Assembly (NCBI GenBank): GCA_020639215.1
Contig: JACKHA010000001.1
Location: 124,001 to 188,000, forward strand
DNA from: Phycisphaeraceae bacterium
GTDB taxonomy: Bacteria; Planctomycetota; Phycisphaerae; Phycisphaerales; UBA1924
Direction: 5' to 3'
DNA: 64,000 bases
Under the pieces are notes generated by a model. It saw only the letters and a program-made list of their open reading frames with translations, ran no database searches and was not told the origin of the DNA. The position numbers and the translations under genes were made by a program. Shown in pieces: positions 51,161 to 59,404 of this stretch; the first letter of the stretch is position 1; every line of letters begins with the position of its first letter.

Positions 51161-54100
51161 TCGCCTCGTTCCCGCTGGATCAGGAGCTCCATGCCCCCGC
51201 CCTGACGCTGGCGATCGACGCCTCGTCGCAGGAGGCGATCTGGGTGGGGGCACTCACCGCCGCGCCCGTGGCGATCGCGGTGGCCGCCCTGTGCCGCGGC
51301 GTGTCACGCCCCGGGACTCGCCACGCGCTGTGGTGCCTGGCGCTGCTGGCGTTCGTGCTGCCCGGCGTGCTGGTTGGCACGGGCTTGAGCGCGCGGATCG
51401 CGGGGCTGATCGAGCGGGCGCCGGGCGTGCTGGCGTGGGCGTTCCCGCCGGAGCGCGCGGCCCGGGTCGCCGGCGGCGGGGCGGTCGCGACGGAGCAGAT
51501 CGCGATCGGAGACGCCGACGCGTTCTCGTTCGAATCGGGCGGGGCGCCGATCCCGCTGACGAGCGCGGCCGGGCCATGGGGCCACATCGAGCGATCCTCG
51601 GGTCCGGGCTCCACCGTCCAGGAGGCCGACGCGACTCGCCGCGGATCGAGCCCCATGCCGGTTCCGCGCGGGCTCGCGGTCGCGGACTGGCAGGCTGAGG
51701 CGGGCGCGTCTCGTTTCGGCTCGGCCGACGTGGTTTCCGACGCAACACTCGGCCAGCGGGGCGAGTTGTCCGCGGCCAGCGGCGTGCCCCCGCTCGCGCG
51801 ATCCCACACGCCGACCCTCGCGACGCGCCACGCGAACCCCGCGTTCCAGACCAACACGCGGTCCGAGACGACGCAGGCTATCGCGCTGTCTCCGATCGAC
51901 GCCCCGCGCGTCGATCCGCCGACCGGCGCGATCTGGAACGACGTGCCCGAGCGCTCGGCCCTCGGGGCGCTGACGCCGGAGCCTCAGCCGGACTCGGCGT
52001 TTTCCGCGGCACCGCCGCCTGCCCATCGCGCCGAGCCGCGCGGGCCCAAGCCGGCGCCTGCCCCGGTGCTGACCGACCCGATCTGGAACGCGCTGAACAG
52101 CGCCGTCGCCACCACCACGCGCTGGCTCGATGCCATCGGCGCCGCCGGACGCGAACTCGTGAGCATCCCCGCGCCCCCGGCATGGCTGTGGGTGGCGGGC
52201 GTTCTGGCCATTCTTGGCGTGGGCGTCGGGCGCTCCATCAACGCGGCCCGGGCCCTGCGCCGCCTCACGCCCGTGGCCCGCTCCGACCAGCGCCTCGTGC
52301 GCGACATCGCGGAAAAGCTCGGCCTGGCGCACACGCCCCGGGCCTACACCGTCGCCGCCCGCGTCTCGCCCATGGTCTGCGGGTGGCTCACGCCGCGCGT
52401 GATCCTGCCGGAGTCGCTGTGGCGCCACCTGGATCTCGACGCTCGACGGGCCGTGCTCACGCACGAGCTGGCCCACCTGCGCCGTCGCGACCAGTGGGTC
52501 CGCCTGGGCGAGATCGTGGTGGGCGTGCTGTATTGGTGGCACCCGGTCCTGTGGGCCGTGCGCCGGCGGCTCCGCGAGGAGGCGGACCTGTGCTGCGACG
52601 CGTGGGTGACCACGCTGTTCCCGCGTCTGCGGCGCTCGTACGCCGAGGCGCTCCTGCGGACGCGCGTGTATCTGAGCACATCCGGCGCGGTCGCGCCGGT
52701 TGCCGGGTTGGGGATGGCCTCGGCACGGTCGAGGCGGTTTTCAAGGAGGCTCACGATGGTTATGACCGGTCGTACCCGCCCCATGGCATCCCCCGTTGGA
52801 CTGGCCCTCGCGCTGGTCGTCGGCACGGCGGCTGTCGTCGTCGGGCCCTCGCTGGCCCACGCGGCCCTGAGCAAGAAGGCGCCGTGCCCGCCGGAGCAGA
52901 CCGCGGCGGTCTCCACCGGCAGCGGCCGCGCGTCCGCGGGCGTCGTCCAGCACGTCCCGCTCTTGAGCGGCGTGTTCGCCTCGCCTCAGGCGTCCGCGAG
53001 CGGCGGAGGCGTCGCCATCGCCCCCAGTGCCGCACCCGAGGCGTCCTGCTGCGCGAGCGAGGGCGGTGCGGCCGCAGCGTCCCCCGCCGCGGTCCCCACG
53101 CTCGGCTCGATCATGAGCACCGGGAGCGGCCGCGCCGCCGCGCCCTTGGTGAGCGTCTCGCCGCCCGGACGCGCGACCCTGCCCACGACGCCGAGCGTTG
53201 CCACGGGATTGCGCCGGGCCGCTCCGCAGAACCAGGCGGAACTCGAGGCCCGCATCCGCGTGCTCGAGGCCCAGCTCGAGGCCCTCCAGGCCGCGCTCGA
53301 GCGCCTGACCCGCGATGCCGCCCCGGGCTCGTCCCGCTTCGGCCCGACCTCCGGCTCTTTCGACCCGATCTCCTTCCCGCTCCAGGTCACGCCCGCAGGC
53401 GACATGGGGCGCGCCAAGCAGGACCCGTTCTTCGCCGGCGACGCCGGCGTGCTGCTGTCGTCCACGGCCCTGGCCCAGCCGGCGACCCCGGGCGACACCC
53501 AGCAGGCGTGGGTGTCCTACGCGCTGCCCGACGGCAAGGCCGAGGCCCTCTGGGAGCTCATGCGGCGCAGCGACGTGCCGATCTACGTCCGCCAGAACGA
53601 CGCGGGCATCGATCTCCAGGGCACGCCCGCTCAGCAGCGCGTGTTCTCGCAGTTCCTCTCGCTGATCCACCCGGAGGGGCGGTACGGCGACGTGGTGTTC
53701 TCGACGGCCGAGATGCCGCCCGAAGAGGCGATGCACTACCAGGCACAGCTCGAACGCCTCCGCGCCCTCGAAGCCGCCCAAGCCGGCGTGACCGACGCGA
53801 CGCGGGCCCGCGCCGAGGCCGAGCGTCTCTACGCCCTGCAGGCCGATCAGGCGGCCCGGATCGCGGCCCAGACCGCCGCGTTGGCCGACCGCGAGCGCGA
53901 GTTGGAGGCCCACGCCGCGGCCCGCGCCGCCAGGACGATGCGCGACGAGGCGACCCGCGTCTCGAACGAGACACGCCAGCAGGCCGCGTTGGAGCGGGCC
54001 CTGGTGGTCCGCCAGCAGGCCCGGGCCATCGAGGCCCAGCGTCGAGAGCTCGAGGCGCAGATCGCCGGGCAGATCGAGCAGGGGCGTCGCCAGATCGAGG

Positions 54101-54576
54101 CCGCACGCCGCCAGCACGAGCAGCAGGCCCGGGATCTGCGTTCAGAGGCGAGCCGTCTCGAGCAGATGGCGGTCGAGATCGAGCACCGGCGCAGCCAGGT
54201 CGAGGCCCAGCGTGACCGGGCCGAGAACCGCCGCCAGCAGCGTGAGCTCGAAGCGCAGATCGAGGCGCTGGAGGCCGAGTCCGAGGCCGTGCGCGATCGG
54301 GCCGACGCGGTGCGCGAGCAGGCCGAGCACCTCCACGAGCACCTGGCCGAGATGGTCGAGCATCTGACCGAGCGCGAGGCCGAGATGCGCGAGCACCTCG
54401 AGCGGGCCGTGGCCGAGCTCCACGCCCACGCGATGCAGGCCGGCGGGCGCGCCATGGATTGCGCGTGCGACGAGAACTGCACGGGTGAGGGGTGCGAGGA
54501 CGATTGCGATCCGGACTGCGCCTGCCACCACCGCGAGCCGGCGCGCGAGACGACCCCCGAGCCGATCCGCGACTAA
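51157..54576 (+). CDS. Very long BlaR1-like M56 metallopeptidase with coiled-coil and Cys-rich tail
   Basis: A 1139-residue membrane protein. N-terminal transmembrane helices (about 28-47, 54-75 and 337-357) frame the M56 zinc-protease site, THELAHLRR (H436, E437, H440) with REEADLCCDAW (about 472-482) as the third ligand region. A further helix lies at about 543-569. The extracellular side lacks the penicillin-binding sensor of BlaR1. Instead there is a short coiled coil (about 693-717), a small domain (about 760-845), an unbroken coiled coil from about 850 to 1105, and a tail with seven Cys and two His (CACDENC, CEDDCDPDCACHH). The signal it senses is therefore unlikely to be a beta-lactam; metal or envelope stress is a guess. 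Confidence 0.88.
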   Translation: MIASFPLDQELHAPALTLAIDASSQEAIWVGALTAAPVAIAVAALCRGVSRPGTRHALWCLALLAFVLPGVLVGTGLSARIAGLIERAPGVLAWAFPPERAARVAGGGAVATEQIAIGDADAFSFESGGAPIPLTSAAGPWGHIERSSGPGSTVQEADATRRGSSPMPVPRGLAVADWQAEAGASRFGSADVVSDATLGQRGELSAASGVPPLARSHTPTLATRHANPAFQTNTRSETTQAIALSPIDAPRVDPPTGAIWNDVPERSALGALTPEPQPDSAFSAAPPPAHRAEPRGPKPAPAPVLTDPIWNALNSAVATTTRWLDAIGAAGRELVSIPAPPAWLWVAGVLAILGVGVGRSINAARALRRLTPVARSDQRLVRDIAEKLGLAHTPRAYTVAARVSPMVCGWLTPRVILPESLWRHLDLDARRAVLTHELAHLRRRDQWVRLGEIVVGVLYWWHPVLWAVRRRLREEADLCCDAWVTTLFPRLRRSYAEALLRTRVYLSTSGAVAPVAGLGMASARSRRFSRRLTMVMTGRTRPMASPVGLALALVVGTAAVVVGPSLAHAALSKKAPCPPEQTAAVSTGSGRASAGVVQHVPLLSGVFASPQASASGGGVAIAPSAAPEASCCASEGGAAAASPAAVPTLGSIMSTGSGRAAAPLVSVSPPGRATLPTTPSVATGLRRAAPQNQAELEARIRVLEAQLEALQAALERLTRDAAPGSSRFGPTSGSFDPISFPLQVTPAGDMGRAKQDPFFAGDAGVLLSSTALAQPATPGDTQQAWVSYALPDGKAEALWELMRRSDVPIYVRQNDAGIDLQGTPAQQRVFSQFLSLIHPEGRYGDVVFSTAEMPPEEAMHYQAQLERLRALEAAQAGVTDATRARAEAERLYALQADQAARIAAQTAALADRERELEAHAAARAARTMRDEATRVSNETRQQAALERALVVRQQARAIEAQRRELEAQIAGQIEQGRRQIEAARRQHEQQARDLRSEASRLEQMAVEIEHRRSQVEAQRDRAENRRQQRELEAQIEALEAESEAVRDRADAVREQAEHLHEHLAEMVEHLTEREAEMREHLERAVAELHAHAMQAGGRAMDCACDENCTGEGCEDDCDPDCACHHREPARETTPEPIRD

Positions 54577-54679
54577 CGTCGCACAACAGGCCCCCAACCC
54601 CGCGTCCACGGGGGGCGACGTTCGTCCCTCGTGGGCGCTTTGCCTGAAACGCATCGCCCGCGCATCCGGAGGATGAGCC

Positions 54680-57600
54680 ATGCGACACGATCCCGCTGCG
54701 CGCCCGCGCGACCGCCGCCCCCTTGCCCTCCTGGCCTGCCTCGCCGGCTCGGCCCTGGCCGGGGCGTCTCCAAGCGTTGCCTCGCCCTCCCCAGACACCC
54801 AACGAGCGCACACCAAGCAGCCGTCCCGCAACGATCAGGCCGCCCGAACCCTGAACACCGCCAACGGCCTGCTCCAACGCGGCTTGTTCGACCTGGCCGC
54901 CACGGAGTATCGTGCCTTCCTCCAGTCCGCCCCCAACCACGACAGCGCTCCGATCGCCCGCTACGGCCTTGGCGTGTGCCTGCACCGCCTGGCCCAGCAC
55001 GCCGAGGCACTTGAGCAACTCGAGCCCCTCGTCGCGATCAACAACTTCCAGTTCGCCCGCGAGGTGGACCTGCTCATCGGCACGTGCCGCCTCACACTCG
55101 GCGATTACGCCGAGTCGGCCGAGGCCCTGCGGCGCCTGCTCCGGGCCGCCCCGCGCCACCCCGCGGCGATGGACGCCAGCGCCATGCTCGTCGAGGCCCT
55201 CTCGCGGTCCGGCGAGCACGAACAGACCGCCCGCGAGGCCCGCTCGTTCGCCCAGGCCTGGCCCGACAGCCCGCTCCGCGAGCGCACCGACCTGTTCCTC
55301 GCGCTCGCCGAGATGAGCCGGGGCGACGACGCCCAGGCCCAGCGAGTGCTCGAGGCCTCGCTCGAACGCTTCCCCGCCGGACCGCTGGCCGAGCAGGGCA
55401 CGCTGCTGCTGGCCCAGTGCCGCCACCGTCGGGGGCTGCTGGGCGAGGCCGCCGACGCCTACGCCGCGGTCGTCGACGCGGTGCGCGGCCCGCTCGCCGC
55501 CGACGCGCTGCTGGGGCTCGGGCAGATCGCCCTGAGCAACAACCGCCTCGACGACGCCGCGGCCGCGCTGGACCGCATGCTCCGCGAGTACCCGGATTCG
55601 CCGAGCGTGCCCACCGCCAGCCTCGCCCGGGCCCGCGTGAGCATCGAGCAGAACGACACGCGTGCCGCGCGCATCCGCCTGGACTCGCTTGAGCAGCGAG
55701 GCCCGGACGATCTGCGCGACGACGCGGCGTACTGGCTCGCCAAGTGCGACCTGCGCGACGACCGCCCCGCCGACGCCGCGGCCCGCCTGGCCCGCGCCGC
55801 GGAGGCGTTCGAGGACAGCCCGCTGCGGGCCGAGATGGCGTTCGACCTGGCGATCGCGTACGTCCGCGCCGGTGACGACGAGGCGGCCGATGCCGCGCTG
55901 CAAGCGTTCCGCGAGGCATACCCGGAGCACGCGCTGGCGTGCGATGCGATGGCGACCCACGCCGGCGTGCTGCACCGCCTCGGCGAGTACGACGACAGCC
56001 GGGAGCTGTGCGAACGGTATTTGCGCGACGCGGCTGACTCTCGCGCCGGCTCGGGCGCCGGTGCCGGCACCGGCTCCGGTCGCGAGCGCGAGATCGAGTT
56101 CCTGCTGGCCGAGAACCGGTATTTGTCGGGCGATCTGGCCCGGGCCGAGCGGGCTTACGCGCAGTTCATCGAGCGCCACGAGCAAGATTCGAGCGACGCG
56201 CCCCAGGCCTCTCGCCTCGACGCCGCCCGGTTCCGCCTGGCGATGTGCGTCTACCGCCAGGACCGCCTTGCCGAGGCCGAGCCGTTGCTCGAGCCCGTCG
56301 CCGCTCGGGCGGTCCGACGCCCCGCGTTCGCCCCCGCCATCCTCGCACTGGGCGACGTGAAGTTCCGGCGCGGCGTGTGGGAGCAGGCCGAGACCATCCT
56401 CGCCTCGTACCTGGAGATGCGCGATGTCCCATCGCGCGACGATGCCCTCATGAAGCTCGGCCTGGCCCGGGCCCGCCAGAACAGGCACGCCGAGGCCCTC
56501 GACGCGTTCAACACGCTGCGGCGACAGCACCCCGACAGTGTCCACGCCATGCAGGCCCGCTTCGAGTGCGGCCAGTGTCTGCTCGCGCTGGACCGCAACG
56601 CCGAGGCTCGGCGCGAGATGGAGGGCGTCCTGGAAGCGGGGCGCGACTCGCGCTTCGCCCCGCACGCGCTGATGGCCCTTGGCACGATCGCCCGGCGCGA
56701 GGGACGCAACGACGACGCCGCGGCGCTGCTGGGCGAGGCCGCCCGCCTGGGCGGGGGCGAGCTGGCGGTCGAGGCCGAACTCCAGCGCGGCGAGGCCCTG
56801 CTTGGCACCGGCGACCATGCGGGAGCCGCCGAGGTCTTCGACGCGTTCGTCCGCGCCAACCCGGACTCGGCGCAGCGCCCCGGCGCACAAGCCCGCCTTG
56901 CGATCGCGCAGGCCCGCGCCGGCGAGCACCAGCGGGCAATCGATGCGCTGAACGCGCTCGGGCGCGACGCGGCCGGCCTCGACGCCCCCACCCGCCACGC
57001 GGTGCTCTATGAGGTATCGTGGTGCCACCAGGCGCTCGACGAGCCGCGCGAGGCCGAGCGCCTGCTCGAAGCCCTTGTCGCCGACGCGCCGCGCGAGCCG
57101 CTGCTTGCCCACTCGCTGCTGGCGCTCGGGGGACTCAAGGCGGATGAAGCCGCGAGCGAGAACGCGGCGTCGACGTCGAGCGACACACGCGGAGCGACGC
57201 AGGAAGCCGCGGTCTTTTTCGAGCGTGCCATCGCCGCAGCGGAGGCCGCCGCCGCGGGCCAGGAGGGCGACGGCGGCACCGCGATCGACGCCGCCGCCAT
57301 GGCCACCGTCATCGAGCAGGCTTCCTATCGCCTGGGCGCCTGCCGCCTCGAACTGGGCGACTTCGCCAGCGCCGCCGACGCCCTCGAACCCTTCGCCGCC
57401 ACGTTCCGGGACAGCGACCTTCGCGCCTCGGCCCTGGTGCTTCGCGGCGAGGCGCTGCTCAAGTCCAACCGCGTCCAGCAGGCCGCCGACGCGTTCCAGG
57501 CCGTCGTCGACGAGCACCCGGCCAGCGACCAGGTGGGGCCCGCGCTCTTGCGATTGGGCGAGTCGCTGGCTGTGCTGCAACTCTGGTCGCGCAGCGAGGC

Positions 57601-58054
57601 CGCCTTCGCCGCGTGGTTGGAGCGTGAGCCGGGCGACGACGCCGAGGCCGCCCTGTGGTTCCAGGCCCGGTTCGGCCAGGGCTGGGCCCGCGAGAACCAG
57701 GGGCGGTACGAGGAGGCGATGCGCGACTACGCCCGCGTCGTCGAGCGGCACGAGGGCCCGACCGCCGCCCGGGCCCAGTTCCAGATCGGCCAGTGCCTGT
57801 TCGCCCTGGGTCGCCACGAGGACGCGGCCCGGGAGCTCATCCGCGTGGACATCCTGTACGCATACCCCGAGTGGTCCGCCGCCGCCCTGTACGAGGCCGG
57901 CCGCTGCTTCATGGCGATGGGGCGGACCGCCGAGGCGCGGGCGCAGTTCGAGGCCGTCCGGCAGCGGTTCGCCGACACGTCGTGGGCCAACCTGGCGGCC
58001 CAGCGCCTCGCCGGGGCCGCCCCGGCGCGCACACCGGGACGGAGCCAGAACTAG
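54680..58054 (+). CDS. Large exported tetratricopeptide-repeat protein
   Basis: A 1124-residue protein with signal peptide (LALLACLAGSALAGASPSVA). Nearly the whole length is TPR-type helical pairs: QRGLFDLAATEYRAFLQSAP, ARYGLGVCLHRLAQHAEALE, FAREVDLLIGTCRLTLGDYA, AMQARFECGQCLLALDRNAE and RAQFQIGQCLFALGRHEDAA, giving some twenty or more repeats. A low-complexity Gly/Ala/Ser insert is near residue 455. In Tol-Pal loci a much smaller TPR protein, CpoB/YbgF, accompanies tolQR; this could be an enlarged counterpart because exbB and exbD homologues follow. GGAGG (54668-54672) precedes the ATG at 54680. Confidence 0.88.
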   Translation: MRHDPAARPRDRRPLALLACLAGSALAGASPSVASPSPDTQRAHTKQPSRNDQAARTLNTANGLLQRGLFDLAATEYRAFLQSAPNHDSAPIARYGLGVCLHRLAQHAEALEQLEPLVAINNFQFAREVDLLIGTCRLTLGDYAESAEALRRLLRAAPRHPAAMDASAMLVEALSRSGEHEQTAREARSFAQAWPDSPLRERTDLFLALAEMSRGDDAQAQRVLEASLERFPAGPLAEQGTLLLAQCRHRRGLLGEAADAYAAVVDAVRGPLAADALLGLGQIALSNNRLDDAAAALDRMLREYPDSPSVPTASLARARVSIEQNDTRAARIRLDSLEQRGPDDLRDDAAYWLAKCDLRDDRPADAAARLARAAEAFEDSPLRAEMAFDLAIAYVRAGDDEAADAALQAFREAYPEHALACDAMATHAGVLHRLGEYDDSRELCERYLRDAADSRAGSGAGAGTGSGREREIEFLLAENRYLSGDLARAERAYAQFIERHEQDSSDAPQASRLDAARFRLAMCVYRQDRLAEAEPLLEPVAARAVRRPAFAPAILALGDVKFRRGVWEQAETILASYLEMRDVPSRDDALMKLGLARARQNRHAEALDAFNTLRRQHPDSVHAMQARFECGQCLLALDRNAEARREMEGVLEAGRDSRFAPHALMALGTIARREGRNDDAAALLGEAARLGGGELAVEAELQRGEALLGTGDHAGAAEVFDAFVRANPDSAQRPGAQARLAIAQARAGEHQRAIDALNALGRDAAGLDAPTRHAVLYEVSWCHQALDEPREAERLLEALVADAPREPLLAHSLLALGGLKADEAASENAASTSSDTRGATQEAAVFFERAIAAAEAAAAGQEGDGGTAIDAAAMATVIEQASYRLGACRLELGDFASAADALEPFAATFRDSDLRASALVLRGEALLKSNRVQQAADAFQAVVDEHPASDQVGPALLRLGESLAVLQLWSRSEAAFAAWLEREPGDDAEAALWFQARFGQGWARENQGRYEEAMRDYARVVERHEGPTAARAQFQIGQCLFALGRHEDAARELIRVDILYAYPEWSAAALYEAGRCFMAMGRTAEARAQFEAVRQRFADTSWANLAAQRLAGAAPARTPGRSQN

Positions 58055-58131
58055 ACGGCACGCCGCCGCCCAAGGCGACACCGACGCCCCCCGATTCCAC
58101 GGTTCCGAGGCAAGCAGAAAGGACGTTCCGC

Positions 58132-58917
58132 ATGCTGCTCACACTGCTCGCCACGACCGGCCAGGCGACGCCCGCCGCGGCCGCCGCCGAGGCGGCCAAC
58201 AGCGCCGGCATCAACTCGATCTGGGATTTCATCGAAAAGGGCGGCCTGGTGATGATCCCGATCGGGCTGTGCTCGATCCTGGTGATCGCGGTCGTCGTCG
58301 AGCGCCTCGTCACGCTCCGGCGGGCCAGCATCATCCCGCGGCCGTTTGTCGAGGGCCTCACCGGCGCCCTCGAGAACGGCGACATCGACGGCGCGGCGTC
58401 CCTGTGCGAGAAGGACAAGAGCCCCATCGCCCGCATCGCCGCCGCCGGGCTCAAGCGGGTGGGTCGCAGCGGCGAGCAGATCGAGAAGGGCGTCGCCGAG
58501 GCCGGCCTGTGGGAGGTCCGGCGCCTCCGCAAGAACGTGCGGATCCTGCAGGTCATCGGCGCCATCGCCCCGCTTCTGGGCCTCTTGGGCACGATCTTCG
58601 GCATGATCCAGGCGTTCCAGACCGTCGCGACCTCCGCCGATGCGCTGGGGCGGACCGAGCTGCTGGCCAAGGGCATCTACGAGGCGATGATCACCACGGC
58701 CGCGGGCCTGTGCGTGGCCATCCCGTCGGTCATCGGGTTCCACTGGATCAACGGGCGGATCGACGGGCTGGTCGCGGAGATGGACCGGATCTGCGTGGAC
58801 CTGGTCGAACGCGTCGCGCAGCGCGGAGGAGCAGCCCCGGCCCGCCCCACGTCCCATGCCAACGGCGTCGCCACGCCCGCGTCGCCGGCCAAGCCCGCCG
58901 TCGCCGCGTCGGCCTAA
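58132..58917 (+). CDS. MotA/TolQ/ExbB proton-channel protein
   Basis: A 261-residue inner-membrane protein. Three hydrophobic segments: about 37-60 (GGLVMIPIGLCSILVIAVVV), about 142-166 (VIGAIAPLLGLLGTIFGMIQ) and about 184-204 (MITTAAGLCVAIPSVIGFHW), the standard ExbB/TolQ plan with the family motif APLLGLLGTIFGMI. With the ExbD homologue it forms a proton-driven stator that powers envelope processes. The C-terminal tail is Ala/Pro-rich. Spacing: 77 bp after the TPR gene, 37 bp before exbD. The start ATG at 58132 has AAGGAC about 7 bp upstream. Whether it is Tol-like or Ton-like cannot be decided. Confidence 0.93.
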   Translation: MLLTLLATTGQATPAAAAAEAANSAGINSIWDFIEKGGLVMIPIGLCSILVIAVVVERLVTLRRASIIPRPFVEGLTGALENGDIDGAASLCEKDKSPIARIAAAGLKRVGRSGEQIEKGVAEAGLWEVRRLRKNVRILQVIGAIAPLLGLLGTIFGMIQAFQTVATSADALGRTELLAKGIYEAMITTAAGLCVAIPSVIGFHWINGRIDGLVAEMDRICVDLVERVAQRGGAAPARPTSHANGVATPASPAKPAVAASA

Positions 58918-58954
58918 CCCGACCGTTCGCCTGAAGTCCCGCGGAGCATCCACC

Positions 58955-59368
58955 ATGCTGATGGACAAGGCCGAGAGCGACAGCGGGATGCACGTGGATC
59001 TGACTCCCGTGATCGACATGGTCTTCCTGCTGCTCATCTTCTTCCTGGTCGCGACGACGTTCCAGCAGGCCGAGCGTGAGATGCGCATCGCCCTGCCCGC
59101 CGCCGAGGCCTCGGGACCGATCAGCATCGCCCTGCGCGAGATCGTGATCAACGTCGACGAGGCCGGCGCGATCATCGTCGGCGGGCGCACGATCAGTGAG
59201 GACGACCTCCGCACGATGGTCACCGAGGCCGTCCGCGCCAACCCGGAGCAGAAAGTCTCGGTCCGGGCCGACCAAGGCGCGGCGTACGGCACGGTCGCCC
59301 GCGTGCTGGACATCTGCAAGGCCGCGGGCGCCGACCAGCCGTTCCTCGACACCGTTCCGATCCGCTGA
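58955..59368 (+). CDS. ExbD/TolR-family protein
   Basis: A 137-residue single-pass inner-membrane protein. MHVDLTPVIDMVFLLLIFFL (about 15-34) is the family signature with the functional Asp in VIDMVF. The periplasmic part has REIVINVDEAGAIIVGGRTI, then SEDDLRTMVTEAV, VSVRADQGAAYGTVARVLDI and a conserved C-terminal end. Partner of the ExbB homologue 37 bp upstream; the next gene starts 36 bp downstream. ATG at 58955 chosen; an in-frame ATG six bases further on would also work. Confidence 0.95.
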   Translation: MLMDKAESDSGMHVDLTPVIDMVFLLLIFFLVATTFQQAEREMRIALPAAEASGPISIALREIVINVDEAGAIIVGGRTISEDDLRTMVTEAVRANPEQKVSVRADQGAAYGTVARVLDICKAAGADQPFLDTVPIR

Positions 59369-59404
59369 GGCCAACCGACCCGCCGCCGACCCACGTTGGG
59401 CCGC

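Noticed and set aside
53558..58081. A 1507-codon minus-strand frame
   Set aside because: Antisense to the blaR1 and TPR genes; composition (Gly/Ala/Arg-rich, no motifs) and codon pattern fit a shadow of Ala/Glu/Leu-rich coding sequence.
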